This document shows positions 15,115-25,982 of a stretch of DNA of 64,000 nt, one piece after another (position 1 is the first letter of the stretch; each line of letters starts with the position of its first letter). The position numbers and the translations under genes are program-made. The notes beneath the pieces were generated by a model. It did no database searches. It was not told where the DNA came from and worked only from the letters and a program-made list of their open reading frames with translations. The stretch spans positions 2,604,001 through 2,668,000 of the forward strand of contig JADKAA010000029.1 of the NCBI GenBank assembly GCA_016715465.1, written 5' to 3'. Source of the DNA: Saprospiraceae bacterium (lineage in GTDB: Bacteria; Bacteroidota; Bacteroidia; Chitinophagales; Saprospiraceae).

Positions 15115-17547
15115 ATGAAAAATAACTTGAATCAAAAGCTATGTATTTTTATTTTTTTACTTCATCAATTCGGTGTTTTAGCAAATTCAAAATACGATGG
15201 TTTATGTTTTGAAACATGTGCTACCGCCTATCAGGAAGCGGTTGTCTTTCCATATCTGATAGACACTCTGCCATGTAACAGGGTACTTAATTTTGATGGC
15301 CAAAATGACTTTACAGCGAGCAATTCACCTTTAATAGGGAATAAGGCATTTACCGTAGAGGTGTGGTTTAAATCGGAAAATAGTGGGCTAAACTTATGCA
15401 CTACAAGTGATCTAAAAAATTTTAAATGGCTATTTTCCTGGGTGGGTGAATTGTTCGGAGTAGGTGAGTGCGGGGGTAAGCTTGCGCTTATCTATCAGCC
15501 ACTTAATGTTTCCGGAAATCATTTTGTACAAAACCTGCCTGTAAAATTTGTAAATGATCAAAAATGGCATCACCTGGCGATTGGATATGATAACCAAACC
15601 GGCGGTGACATTTGGTTTGATGGGGTCTTGCTAGCATCCCTTGGAGCGAATCAATTCCCATTTTCAGAATTTTTCAGACTAGGGTCAAAGTTTAATCAGG
15701 AGGGGCTCAATTGGAAAGGATCAGTTGATGAATTCAGGATATGGGACCACAAAAGGACTGCTCTCGAAATCAGAACCTTTTATCAATGTCGTTTGGATGG
15801 CAATGAAAAAGGGTTAATTACCTATTACAGCATGGAGCAGGGTACTCCTGAAGGTGATAATACTTCCATTAAGTTACTGGAAGATTTTTCAACCAGAAAT
15901 AACGCCGGCCAAATCACCAACTTTGCACTTAACAAAAAGCTGTCCAATTTTATATGTTCGGACAGTAGTCATCTTGATACGACTTGCCTGGAAAAATTAT
16001 GCGATTTAGATTTTACTTATGTCGTTACGAATTGCAATTCAGTAAAATTTACATCAGTGGTTAAGTATTACCCCAATAATGAAAACTTAGAGTTTTTATG
16101 GGAAGGAAAAGATTTTAACTTTTCATCGAGCCTTCCTAATCCAACCTATGTGTTTTTGGGAAACAAAGAGGAGTATGAAATCTGCCTGACAGTGGTGTCC
16201 AATTATTGTCGTAAAACCGTCTGTAAAAAAGTGAAGGTGATGCCACCTCAAAAACCTGTTTTCAATAATTGCCCAGGTCAATTTTTATTTTATGGGTGTA
16301 CTGCGGAATTGGACATCGATGTCACAGCTATTGACCCATGCACTGAAAAGGATCCATTCACTTTTTCATTCAAAAGAAGCGACCTGAAAAGTTTTGATGA
16401 TCCATATCCTCAAGGTACGACCCAACTTATATTTTATGCCACCACCCTTTCAGGATTGACTGACAGTTGCGTCGTTACAGTGGAGGTAAAAGATACGATA
16501 AGCCCTGTATGTAATACCCAATTGATCGAAAGATATTTAAATCAATCAGGATCGGCTTTTATTGAAACATCGGAACTTGCACAATCTTTTTTTGACAATT
16601 GCGGAAAGGTAGTTTTTGAGAACACAAAATTAAATTTTGAATGCAAAGACATAGGAAAAGAAAAATTGTTTGCCTTTAAAATAAGAGACGAAGCGGGTAA
16701 TGAAAGAAGCTGTAATTATCCAATTCTCATTAAAGATACTATACCGCCGGAAATCGTGGTTCAGGATTTGATTGCAGATGCTGGTGATTTGGAGGGAGCC
16801 TATGTTGACTATGCGCCAAATATTTTTGACAATTGTCCAGGTGTTACCCAGGTTTGCAATATTCCTTCAGGTAGTTTTTTTAAGTGTGGGACCCATACGG
16901 TAATTTGCACGGCTACAGATTTGGCTGGAAATAGCTCGACAGATTCTTTTTACATTACCGTAAATGGATGTGAAAGCTGTTGTAAAGATCAGAATCAGTT
17001 TAATGCACTGTTGCAAAAATCATTGAATATCCTACCTGTAACTACGAGTACCGGGGTATGTCTGGTTCAATTATTTCCACCTAAACTAAAAGATTGCCAG
17101 TATATCACTCAACTAAGGTGGGATGATGGTACCATTACCAATGGCCTATTCCCGGATTCTCTCGAGTTTATCCACGAATATTTTCAACCTGGCACCTATG
17201 ATATTTGTGTTCGAATAACGGAGGATAAGGATCGAAAGTGTTTCATAGGTGAAATATGTAAAACGATAAGTGTAAATGAAGATTGTAATATTGTTTCAGG
17301 GACTGTCCACAACCTTTTTCAGAAAATTAGTTTGGCCCCCAATCCAGTGTATAATGAATTTTATCTTCATTCTGAAGCAAAGGTTGAAAAGGGTATTATC
17401 CATGATATAACGGGAAGATCCGTGTTTGTTATTAAAGATATGTCTTCCCAAATCATCGATGTTTCATTTCTTTCACCAGGAATTTATTGGCTTTCATTAA
17501 CCCTTCACGATGGAAGTACCAAAAACCTATCATTTATAAAACAATAG
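15115..17547 (+). CDS. T9SS-exported LamG / HYR-domain protein
   Basis: 810 aa, first gene of the 25-kb operon. After a signal peptide (about 1-23) comes a LamG/concanavalin-like jelly roll (about 56-242: FTVEVWFKSEN, WHHLAIGYD, GSVDEFRIWDHKRTALEI). A PKD-like strand set (about 312-361), HYR-type domains (about 380-625, with DTISPVC and DTIPPEI linkers and NCPG motifs) and a further PKD-like region with paired Cys follow. A T9SS sorting domain (740-810: LAPNPVYNEFYLH, ITGRSVFVI, GIYWLSLTL) ends it. It is probably a surface adhesin or glycan-binding protein. The upstream 14950-15114 is extremely AT-rich and holds the likely promoter, though I see no clean TAnnTTTG. Confidence 0.88.
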   Translation: MKNNLNQKLCIFIFLLHQFGVLANSKYDGLCFETCATAYQEAVVFPYLIDTLPCNRVLNFDGQNDFTASNSPLIGNKAFTVEVWFKSENSGLNLCTTSDLKNFKWLFSWVGELFGVGECGGKLALIYQPLNVSGNHFVQNLPVKFVNDQKWHHLAIGYDNQTGGDIWFDGVLLASLGANQFPFSEFFRLGSKFNQEGLNWKGSVDEFRIWDHKRTALEIRTFYQCRLDGNEKGLITYYSMEQGTPEGDNTSIKLLEDFSTRNNAGQITNFALNKKLSNFICSDSSHLDTTCLEKLCDLDFTYVVTNCNSVKFTSVVKYYPNNENLEFLWEGKDFNFSSSLPNPTYVFLGNKEEYEICLTVVSNYCRKTVCKKVKVMPPQKPVFNNCPGQFLFYGCTAELDIDVTAIDPCTEKDPFTFSFKRSDLKSFDDPYPQGTTQLIFYATTLSGLTDSCVVTVEVKDTISPVCNTQLIERYLNQSGSAFIETSELAQSFFDNCGKVVFENTKLNFECKDIGKEKLFAFKIRDEAGNERSCNYPILIKDTIPPEIVVQDLIADAGDLEGAYVDYAPNIFDNCPGVTQVCNIPSGSFFKCGTHTVICTATDLAGNSSTDSFYITVNGCESCCKDQNQFNALLQKSLNILPVTTSTGVCLVQLFPPKLKDCQYITQLRWDDGTITNGLFPDSLEFIHEYFQPGTYDICVRITEDKDRKCFIGEICKTISVNEDCNIVSGTVHNLFQKISLAPNPVYNEFYLHSEAKVEKGIIHDITGRSVFVIKDMSSQIIDVSFLSPGIYWLSLTLHDGSTKNLSFIKQ

Positions 17548-17553
17548 CCATTT

Positions 17554-18777
17554 ATGAAATGTAGGTTTAACATCTTAGTGATCTATATATTTTATGCCTC
17601 GATAGGGCATGCTCAAAATATAATAATACAACCTCCTGTTTTTGCCCCATTTGAGTGTACTGAATTTTATAAACTTTACACTGGAACAGTCACCAATTTT
17701 ACCGAGGAAGCATTTAAGACCCAACTCCTCGTTGAAGTAGAATATACCAGTCCGGGGGGAGTAACTTCTAAGTTGGCTGATGGCATTATTACCGGTAACC
17801 CGTCTATAGATTTTAAACCAGGAGTGACCATCGTGGACAATGCCTCTTATGAGTCAATTTATAAAAACCGGAAGATAACTTTTTACAATAAGGAAATAGA
17901 AGATTTATTATCTCGAACCAAGTGTCTGCCACCCGGGCAGTATGATGTATGTCTCTCTTTATATCCCGCAGGTTCTTCCGGGCCACAAGGTGAATATTTC
18001 ACTCAAACATGTTACACAAGAGACAAGGAAATGCTCAGTCAGTTACTGCTTCTCTCTCCTTTTGAAGGAGAAGAAATCAGGGTTGACCTACCTTTATTTA
18101 CATGGACAGCAGTGACACCCTTCAATTCGAAGGCAATGTACAGAATTCAAATTGTTGAAGTTTTGGCTAATCAAACCCCTTATCATGCTTTCAGAGCCAA
18201 TCCCATTTTCTACGAAAAGACTGGTCTTAGGTCAAATATCATGCAGTATCCTGTCAGTGCCAGGCCTATGCTTCCCTGTAGAAAGTATGCCTGGCGGGTA
18301 ACTTATGAACTCGAGGGTGGTTTCGGAAATCCTTTCAGGAAAGCACCTGATTTTTTGCAGGAATCGGAATTATGGGAATACAGTACGCCTTGTCTGGAAG
18401 AAGAGCGTGTCAGAGAACAGCCCAACAACCAGTCATTTGTAAATCCGGTTTATTACAAAACCAGTATAGAAAATAGTGGAAATTATGTCACAGTCAAAGG
18501 AGATTTGATCAGATTTACCTGTACGTTTCCCTATAAAGAAAAGGCAAATCTAGAATTTGCTATTTATAATCAAAAAATGGAATTGGAGTCTGCTAACATA
18601 ATGGTATACAATGAAGTTACACCCAATGATTTGCCTGATCTGCCTACAGATGAATTTTATGGGGACAACAAATATGTAGCTGAATTACCTGCAAATATAT
18701 TATTTGATCAACCCTATATTCTGGTAGTTTCCAATACCAAAACCAAACAATATTTAAGATTTAAAAGAAAGCAATGA
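17554..18777 (+). CDS. Secreted Ig/FN3-like protein of the operon
   Basis: 407 aa, 6 bp after the previous gene. A signal peptide (about 1-20, ending GHAQ) is followed by a beta-sandwich of about 135 aa ending CLPPGQYDVCLSLYPAG, then a fibronectin-III-like domain (about 167-290) with LPLFTWTAV and CRKYAWRVTYELEGG. The last part is another beta domain with no sorting signal. The same arrangement occurs in Bacteroidota secreted proteins sometimes labelled TANFOR-domain proteins; I am not certain of the name. The N-terminal pattern recalls the 835-aa protein at 45187. It ends by ATGA overlap with the next gene, indicating translational coupling. A carrier or scaffold role is inference. Confidence 0.7.
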   Translation: MKCRFNILVIYIFYASIGHAQNIIIQPPVFAPFECTEFYKLYTGTVTNFTEEAFKTQLLVEVEYTSPGGVTSKLADGIITGNPSIDFKPGVTIVDNASYESIYKNRKITFYNKEIEDLLSRTKCLPPGQYDVCLSLYPAGSSGPQGEYFTQTCYTRDKEMLSQLLLLSPFEGEEIRVDLPLFTWTAVTPFNSKAMYRIQIVEVLANQTPYHAFRANPIFYEKTGLRSNIMQYPVSARPMLPCRKYAWRVTYELEGGFGNPFRKAPDFLQESELWEYSTPCLEEERVREQPNNQSFVNPVYYKTSIENSGNYVTVKGDLIRFTCTFPYKEKANLEFAIYNQKMELESANIMVYNEVTPNDLPDLPTDEFYGDNKYVAELPANILFDQPYILVVSNTKTKQYLRFKRKQ

Positions 18778-19304
18778 GGGTAGGAATATTTATTTATCTA
18801 ATTTTTGTGATGGCATGTAAATCCAATGTGGATCGGGCTACTTACGTGAATTTGTTAAATAAAAGTGGATTGGTTCAAAAAATGGAAACGGATAGTTTTG
18901 ATTATACGCTTAAATTGCTCCCAACCCCATTAATGGCTCTAAAAGGAGCTCCAGTACCTGCAGCAAATTTTGATCAACTTTCAAAAGAGTTTGCTGGAAC
19001 TTACCATTTTCTGCTGCAAATTCAAGATAAATATCCGAATCGGCTCAAAAGGCCATCTACCAGCATGTATTATTTGACTGAATTTCAGGAAAAATTATCT
19101 GTCAATCAGGATAGCATTCCCTCATATTATCACCATGAAGCAAGTCACTTCAAAGAAAAGGAAACAATTCTATTTGGTTTTCCCCGTGTAACTTCTTCAG
19201 ATATCCTGGTTACCATTAGGGAACATTTATCAGATGGTAAGCTGAATTTTAATTTTCGGGAAAGTGAGATTGTAAAATTTGAAAACATGGCGGTAAATAG
19301 ATGA
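18774..19304 (+). CDS. Small operon lipoprotein, unknown function
   Basis: 176 aa. It overlaps the preceding and following genes by 4 bp each (ATGA junctions), so it is certainly translated as part of the operon. A short hydrophobic N-terminus ends in VMACKSN, a lipobox with Cys 15. The mature protein is mixed helix and strand with no known motif; a conserved-looking phrase is YNHH-like SIPSYYHHEASHF. It may anchor or chaperone the large shell-like protein encoded next (inference). Confidence 0.65.
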   Translation: MRVGIFIYLIFVMACKSNVDRATYVNLLNKSGLVQKMETDSFDYTLKLLPTPLMALKGAPVPAANFDQLSKEFAGTYHFLLQIQDKYPNRLKRPSTSMYYLTEFQEKLSVNQDSIPSYYHHEASHFKEKETILFGFPRVTSSDILVTIREHLSDGKLNFNFRESEIVKFENMAVNR

Positions 19305-22300
19305 AAAGGAGAAAAATATATGCATATGGATTATTAATGGTCATGGTGTTAAACCTGATTCCTCAGCAGGTTTTTGCATTGACCGGAGGTCCATCTCAAC
19401 CGGAAGTAGAATCATTTAAACCCATTGAAGTGACGGATATGGTGGACCCCGCTACGGGCGACTTTTCCTATAATATTCCGCTGTTGGAAGTAGGCGGGTA
19501 CCCCATCAACCTGATCTATAATGCCGGTATTACCATGGATCAGGAGGCGAGTATGGTTGGTCTTGGATGGAACATCAATCCTGGTGTGATCAACCGGTCA
19601 GTCAGGGGAATACCTGATGATTTTAAGGGTGATAAAATTGAAAAAAAGGTAAATATTAGGGATAATATTACTTGGGGCTTTAGTTATTCAGCAAAATTTG
19701 AGCTATTTGGTATTAATACTAAGAACTATACAGGGAAACAGGTTTCATTAAGTCCCAGTCTAGGACTAAACTATAATAATTATAACGGGTTTGGTCTCGA
19801 ATTTGGAATCACCCCTGCTTTTTCAGGAGGTGATAAATGTTTGCCAGGATTAAATGCAAGTATGGGACTTACCGCCGATTCAAAAGAAGGAATTGGTTTT
19901 TCTCCTTCTGTTTCCTATTCAAAAAAAATAGCTGAAACTAAAGGTTTTTCTACACTTATTTCAAATGGCTTAGGGACAAATATAAATAGTAGAGCTGGGT
20001 TTAAGGCACTTACTTACAATGTTGGACTTTCGACAAAAGGGTATGGAACAATTAAAGGTAAAGATGAAAACGGAAATGAAGCGTCATTACGAACAAATTC
20101 ATCACATTCTTTTTTTAGTGGGTCAGCAACTTTGCTAAATAATTCTTCAATTTCTTACATTCCGAAAATTGAGTACCCAATGAATACCCATAGTTTCACA
20201 TTTCAAGCATCAGTTGCTGCTGAAGGCATGGGGGCCTTTGCCGGTGCTTCTTTTACAGGTTATCATTCCAATCAAAAACTTGCTTCCAATTTATTTTCTA
20301 CTCCTTCCTATGGGATAGCTTATTTGGATAAAGGTAAAGACAAGAATGGCCTTTTGGATTTCAACAGAGAGAAAGATGGTTCATTTACAAAAGAAAAGCC
20401 AAATCTACCAATTCCCTTTTTAACACATGATTTATTTTCAGTAAGTGGCCAGGGAATTGGAGGTAGCTACCAACTTTTCAGAGGAGATGTGGGTGTTGTT
20501 CATGATAAAAAAACCAAAAACTTTAGTTCCGGAAATAGTTTGGGTGTAGAAGTAGGGGCTGGAAATGCTTTTAGATTAGGCGGCGATATTCACACGAATA
20601 TAGTAAATTCATATACGGGCAAATGGGATGATTATAATCCAACTTTGGACTTGAATGTTGGTTTTTTTAGTTCTTCTAATGGCGCTGAATATGAATCCCA
20701 TTACTTTAAAGCAGCCGGCGAAGCCAGTCCGTATTTGCTAAATGAAGAAAATGTTTTTACTGCTACCGGCCAGGGGAATGCCGTTAAATTTTCATTAGAC
20801 AAAAGCGGATCTGAAGTTACATTACAACGCGTACTAAAAAGCAATAATGGGAATTCCAACTCAATTTCTGGTCCTATTTTGCGAACGAATAGATCCAAGA
20901 TAAATCAGAGTATTTCTTATTTGACTGTCGATGAAGCAAAGAAATTTGCTATTGAAAAGAGAATAAAGAATTATATTTTAAATAGTGAAAGTTTCAGTAC
21001 GTTTGGCAGAGATACCGTTTTTAGAAAAGGGCACCATATTTCAGAAATCACAGCTCTCAGACCTGATGGGCTTCGTTATGTCTATGGTATTGCCGCTTAC
21101 AATAAAGAACAATATGAAATTAGTTACAGTGTTGATGGCAATGGAGATTGTAATTCCGGCCTTTTCCCATACATACCCCAAAATTCAGGCGAAATTACGC
21201 CAAGCCATAAACATGGACTTGACCATTTTTTAGATCAGGAAAAGACGCCTGCCTTTGCACATTCATATTTATTGACTGCCATTCTTTCGGAAGATTATGT
21301 TGATAAAACAGGAGACGGTCCTACTCCTGATGATTTAGGTACCTACACCAAATTTAATTATACAAGAATTCATGATGATTACAAATGGAGAATTCCATAT
21401 CAGGACGCAAATTTTAATCCTGGGTTCAATTCAAAATCAGATGATAATAAAGCGAACTTTACATATGGTACAAAGGAATTGTGGTTGTTGCATTCTATTG
21501 AAAGTAAAACACAGATAGCTTCGTTTCATTATAGTGACAGAAAGGATAGTCATGGTGTAACAGGATATGCTGGAGGTTTAGCACAAAATATGGCATTAAA
21601 GAAGTTGGACAAAATTGTGCTGTATTCTTTGCCAGATAAGGATAATAACATACCTGCACAAAGGACTCCAATTAAATCGGTGCATTTTTCATATGATTAT
21701 TCTCTATGTAAAAATGTCCCGACCAATGTTGGTACATCAGAAATTGTTAACACCTTTGATATCAATGGAAAGATTTTATCTACTATCGATGTCAATGAAA
21801 ACAAGGGCAAATTAACACTCAAAAAGGTGTATTTTAAATATGGTAAATCGGACAAAAGCCAATTTTCTCCCTATCAATTTAAATACAGTGGTGACCTTAC
21901 AATAAGTTCAGTAAACAAGGGTATTAATCCCGACTACCATATTAAAGGTTACAATCGTTGGGGAACTTTTATGCATGTAAATGCAAAAACGTTAGATAAT
22001 TCATCTATCTCCTGTCAGGATAATTCGAAATTGACATCATCAGATTTTCCCTTTATCCAACAGGTTGATGCTGATGCTTTTGATGAAAAAGGATATGCTG
22101 ATAATATTGCAAGTGCCTGGTCATTAAGAGAAATCTTTTTGCCATCAGGAGGATTGATTAAAGTGGAGTATGAGGCAGACGATTATGGTTTTGTTCAGGA
22201 TAAGGAAGCAATGCAGTTATTTGAGATTATTGGAACGTCCAATTTGGCTACCGAAATACAGAGTTCCGGATCAGAGTTAAGTTTGTATGATTCTTCCCCC

Positions 22301-25300
22301 AACAATTATTTGTTTTTTAACCTTGAAAAAAATATTCCCACGGGTGAGGATCCCAGAATGCACGTTTTTAATCACTATGTGAGACAAATGTTTCAGTCCG
22401 GGGACTTGTTTTTTAAGGTTTTTGCAAAAGTGAATGATGTGAGTGATTACGAGTTTGTGCAAGGTTATGCTGAGATAGAGGATTGGGGAGCGTTAAAGGA
22501 TTTGGGGGCTTCGGGAATTGATAAAGGATATATTAAGTTGAAGACTGCGTGTACAAAAGATCGGGAAGTTTCGTCAAATGGAATTTGTAATGGTCTATTA
22601 AACTACGAAACCAATCCTGTTTCAAAAACAATTTGGCAATTTGCCAGGCTGTATCTGCCAAATCTGGTGTATGGGAGTCCGAGTGGAAATATTTCAGAAA
22701 ATGCAGATGATTTTATCTCCGTTGGCCAATCATTCAAAAATCTTTTTTCGGATTTTTCTACTATTTTCCAAGGTGGTATTAATAATAAAATGAAAATTAA
22801 AAACTATGGTAAAAGTATTATAAAAGGGAAATCCTGGATTAGGCTGAATAATCCATTCTGGAAAAAATTGGCTGGTACACATAGGGTGAAAAAGATTGTG
22901 ATTAGTGACGAATGGTCAACAATGACTCAAAACCAGCACCAGAATTCTGAATACGGGCAGGAATTTTATTATACGACAAAGGATATGACCATGAATGGAA
23001 ATACCTTTGAGATAAGTTCAGGTGTGGCAAGTTATGAACCATTGATCGGGGCAGAAGATAATCCTTTTCGCCTTCCTAAAACATATAAGCAGACAAATAA
23101 ACTAGCACCGGACAATGACCTTTATCATGATGGACCAATAGGCGAATCTTTTTATCCTGGCCCAAATATAGTCTATTCAGAAGTCAGAATCCAAAATTTG
23201 AAATACCAGAATGTCACTAAAAAAGCAACAGGACATTCCATCCATAAATTTCATACAGCTAAGGAATATCCTACTAAGGTAACTGAAACTACTTTGGATG
23301 CCTGTCCTAAAAAAACAAATCCTGTTCTAAGGTTTTTAAAAATCAAAAATCAGGATTATATGACCACATCACAGGGATATGCTATAGAACTGAATGATAT
23401 GCATGGCAAAGAAAAATCAAAAGCAGTGTACAATGAAACAGGCACTAAAATTAGTGGGATTGAATATAAGTACAAATCAGTTTATGGGTCTAGTGCAAAT
23501 CAGGTTCCTTTAATTTTAAGTGATGGAAATATATCTCAAGGAGTTATAGGGACAGACTATAGCATTGTAGTAGATCAGAGAGAGGCACGAAATAAGACAA
23601 AAGGCGCAGGAGTCAATTTGAATAATGACAATTTCTTTATTGGTCCTATCCCGGTTCCTGCTTTCGTTCCATTGCCTTTTTTTAGTTCGGAAAAGATAAG
23701 ATATCGTTCTGTGGTTGTAAATAAAATTATCCATAGAGCTGGCATACTATCGTCTACCATCGCCTATGACCTGGGCTCCACCGTAGAAACCAGAAATCTG
23801 GCCTGGGATGGCATCACAGGAGAAGTATTGGCTACACAGACCTTTAATGAATTTGAAGACCCAATTTACAATTTTAACTACCCTGCGCATTGGGCATACA
23901 AAGGAATGCAGAATGCATATAAAAATATAAATGCAGGATACCAAGCCACTATTTCAGGAGGAAATGCATATGTAGGTTCAGGACACGTCTTTACAGAAGG
24001 TGATGAAGTATCTCTTGATGGCAGCACCAAAGCCTGGGTAAAAGCCATTACAGGAAGTACCATTCAACTTATAGGCTTTGGTGGAAACCCTGTAGTTGAT
24101 GCTACAGATGTGCAGATTAAAATTATGCGCTCCGGCCACCGCAATAAAGCAGCAACAAGCATTGGCTCTTTTGTTTCCCTGGTTAATCCGTTAACTACGG
24201 GAGGATTAAGCCATAATGGGAATAATCGTGTGGTAAATGCTTCTGCCATTGAGTTTGATGATAAGAGAAATATACCCTGCTGCCGGGACAACAACGCGGG
24301 GCTGGATTGTTCTTTAGCGCAATTTAAATTCGAAAACAACTATATAAAATTAATATCTTTCATTAATGACATTGACTTTACTTTGATTCAGAGTTACTAT
24401 ACTTCAATGCCATCATCATTGGGATCAAAAATTTTCCCTGTCATAAATGTAAGTCCCTGTAACAATTTGGGATCAGTCGATATTAATTCATACAGGTACA
24501 AAAAAACGATTGCCATCGATGCATCTGATGGACATCTTTATTATACGGTGTTTATCAAAAAGCAAGAATCAGATGCTTGCGAATGTTTTATTAAATTTCG
24601 AGTAATAAATGCTAACTTAAAAAAAATCATTCTCAATGATATCGACTTAGATCAGCCATACAATTCTTGTGCAGCATCTTTTTCAGGAACACAGTTATAT
24701 TTCCAAACAGCAGGCCCCGATATTCAAATGTCAGGAACCACTCTCATCATTTCCGATTGTGTTCCGTTATTCGAAAATTGTTCGCCGTGTGGGCCGATCC
24801 TGTTAAATAATAATAGCGAATTTGACTTTTCAAAAATTAACCCATATACAACAAATCACAAAGGAACCTTCACGCCTAAAAAATCTTACACCTTTTTGGC
24901 ACAAAGAAAATCTTCTGCGATTGGTGTATCACCCCCGGATTTAAGAACAGATGGTTATTTTGTTGACGAAAATGGGCAGGATTATTTTTATCCATTCTGG
25001 AATCTTATGGGATCGAGTTGGAAACCCGGAAACCTGGACAAATGGACGTGGACCGCTGAAGTGACCAAAATTCATCCGAATGGAAATGAACTGGAGAGCA
25101 GGGATCCATTAGAAAGATACTCATCAGAATTATTGGGCTACAATGATCATATGGTTATAGCCGTAGCAGGTAATGCAAAGTATGGAGACTGTATGTTTGA
25201 AGGTTTTGAAGATTATCGCTACGATACCGGACTCGCTGCGAATAATAAGTTATGCCGATACAAGTATTTTAGTTTTTCTGAGGCAGAACCAAAAATGGAT

Positions 25301-25963
25301 CAAGCACAAAGCCATTCCGGTAAATATTTTTTATCCTTAAATGCGGGACAAAGCTCCCTAGCACAGTATAAGTTATACAGATGTAGCAGGGATAGTACCA
25401 ATACCGGAGAATCTCCCGGCGAAATTGTAATCCCTAATGATCAGGCCAGATTCAAGATTATGGAACATGATACTACACCCAAACCTTGCGATTGCCTCAA
25501 CGAGTTTAATCCCCAAGCAGGCAAATATGTCTTCAGTGCCTGGGTAAAAGAAGGCAATGATCCACTGCAACATGACTATCAGGACAGTAAGTGCACGGTC
25601 GGGGTGGATGGCAATTATTTTGAATTTAAGGCCAAAGGGCCAGTCATTGAAGGATGGCAAAGGGTATATGGAGAGTTTACAGTTCCTGATGGAAGCAGAA
25701 ATTTATCCATAGGACTCATTGCTTCGCTTACAGAGGTGACAGGTTTTGATGACATCAGAATCCATCCGTTTGATGCCAGTTTCAAATCATTTGTCTATGA
25801 TGACATCACGCTTCGATTTACCTACGAACTGGATGAAAACAATTTTTTTACCAAGTATGAATACGACGCATCGGGTAAGTTGGAAAGGGTAAAAAAGGAG
25901 ACAGAAAGAGGCGTGATGACGGTGCAGGAAACCAGGTTTAGCAATAAGAAATCAACACAATAA
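19301..25963 (+). CDS. Giant secreted YD/RHS-shell-like protein (2220 aa)
   Basis: The signal peptide ends near VFALTGG. Residues 28-115 carry a block I know from Bacteroidota RHS-associated proteins: TDMVDPATGDFSYNIPLLEV, then GGYPINLIYNAGITMDQEAS and VGLGWNINPGVINR. A long beta-rich middle follows. A Cys-rich region lies around 1640-1860. A jelly-roll-like domain (about 1980-2160, YVFSAWVKEG and WQRVYGEFTVPDGSRNLSIG) precedes a single YD-like repeat at the end (FTKYEYDASGKLERVKKETE). Genes like this usually sit with a classical RHS gene, as here. AT-rich stretches about 19.65-23.75 kb alternate with GC-richer ends, suggesting mosaic exchange. No catalytic motif is seen. Confidence 0.8.
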   Translation: MKRRKIYAYGLLMVMVLNLIPQQVFALTGGPSQPEVESFKPIEVTDMVDPATGDFSYNIPLLEVGGYPINLIYNAGITMDQEASMVGLGWNINPGVINRSVRGIPDDFKGDKIEKKVNIRDNITWGFSYSAKFELFGINTKNYTGKQVSLSPSLGLNYNNYNGFGLEFGITPAFSGGDKCLPGLNASMGLTADSKEGIGFSPSVSYSKKIAETKGFSTLISNGLGTNINSRAGFKALTYNVGLSTKGYGTIKGKDENGNEASLRTNSSHSFFSGSATLLNNSSISYIPKIEYPMNTHSFTFQASVAAEGMGAFAGASFTGYHSNQKLASNLFSTPSYGIAYLDKGKDKNGLLDFNREKDGSFTKEKPNLPIPFLTHDLFSVSGQGIGGSYQLFRGDVGVVHDKKTKNFSSGNSLGVEVGAGNAFRLGGDIHTNIVNSYTGKWDDYNPTLDLNVGFFSSSNGAEYESHYFKAAGEASPYLLNEENVFTATGQGNAVKFSLDKSGSEVTLQRVLKSNNGNSNSISGPILRTNRSKINQSISYLTVDEAKKFAIEKRIKNYILNSESFSTFGRDTVFRKGHHISEITALRPDGLRYVYGIAAYNKEQYEISYSVDGNGDCNSGLFPYIPQNSGEITPSHKHGLDHFLDQEKTPAFAHSYLLTAILSEDYVDKTGDGPTPDDLGTYTKFNYTRIHDDYKWRIPYQDANFNPGFNSKSDDNKANFTYGTKELWLLHSIESKTQIASFHYSDRKDSHGVTGYAGGLAQNMALKKLDKIVLYSLPDKDNNIPAQRTPIKSVHFSYDYSLCKNVPTNVGTSEIVNTFDINGKILSTIDVNENKGKLTLKKVYFKYGKSDKSQFSPYQFKYSGDLTISSVNKGINPDYHIKGYNRWGTFMHVNAKTLDNSSISCQDNSKLTSSDFPFIQQVDADAFDEKGYADNIASAWSLREIFLPSGGLIKVEYEADDYGFVQDKEAMQLFEIIGTSNLATEIQSSGSELSLYDSSPNNYLFFNLEKNIPTGEDPRMHVFNHYVRQMFQSGDLFFKVFAKVNDVSDYEFVQGYAEIEDWGALKDLGASGIDKGYIKLKTACTKDREVSSNGICNGLLNYETNPVSKTIWQFARLYLPNLVYGSPSGNISENADDFISVGQSFKNLFSDFSTIFQGGINNKMKIKNYGKSIIKGKSWIRLNNPFWKKLAGTHRVKKIVISDEWSTMTQNQHQNSEYGQEFYYTTKDMTMNGNTFEISSGVASYEPLIGAEDNPFRLPKTYKQTNKLAPDNDLYHDGPIGESFYPGPNIVYSEVRIQNLKYQNVTKKATGHSIHKFHTAKEYPTKVTETTLDACPKKTNPVLRFLKIKNQDYMTTSQGYAIELNDMHGKEKSKAVYNETGTKISGIEYKYKSVYGSSANQVPLILSDGNISQGVIGTDYSIVVDQREARNKTKGAGVNLNNDNFFIGPIPVPAFVPLPFFSSEKIRYRSVVVNKIIHRAGILSSTIAYDLGSTVETRNLAWDGITGEVLATQTFNEFEDPIYNFNYPAHWAYKGMQNAYKNINAGYQATISGGNAYVGSGHVFTEGDEVSLDGSTKAWVKAITGSTIQLIGFGGNPVVDATDVQIKIMRSGHRNKAATSIGSFVSLVNPLTTGGLSHNGNNRVVNASAIEFDDKRNIPCCRDNNAGLDCSLAQFKFENNYIKLISFINDIDFTLIQSYYTSMPSSLGSKIFPVINVSPCNNLGSVDINSYRYKKTIAIDASDGHLYYTVFIKKQESDACECFIKFRVINANLKKIILNDIDLDQPYNSCAASFSGTQLYFQTAGPDIQMSGTTLIISDCVPLFENCSPCGPILLNNNSEFDFSKINPYTTNHKGTFTPKKSYTFLAQRKSSAIGVSPPDLRTDGYFVDENGQDYFYPFWNLMGSSWKPGNLDKWTWTAEVTKIHPNGNELESRDPLERYSSELLGYNDHMVIAVAGNAKYGDCMFEGFEDYRYDTGLAANNKLCRYKYFSFSEAEPKMDQAQSHSGKYFLSLNAGQSSLAQYKLYRCSRDSTNTGESPGEIVIPNDQARFKIMEHDTTPKPCDCLNEFNPQAGKYVFSAWVKEGNDPLQHDYQDSKCTVGVDGNYFEFKAKGPVIEGWQRVYGEFTVPDGSRNLSIGLIASLTEVTGFDDIRIHPFDASFKSFVYDDITLRFTYELDENNFFTKYEYDASGKLERVKKETERGVMTVQETRFSNKKSTQ

Positions 25964-25982
25964 AAAGAATAGAAATAAACAG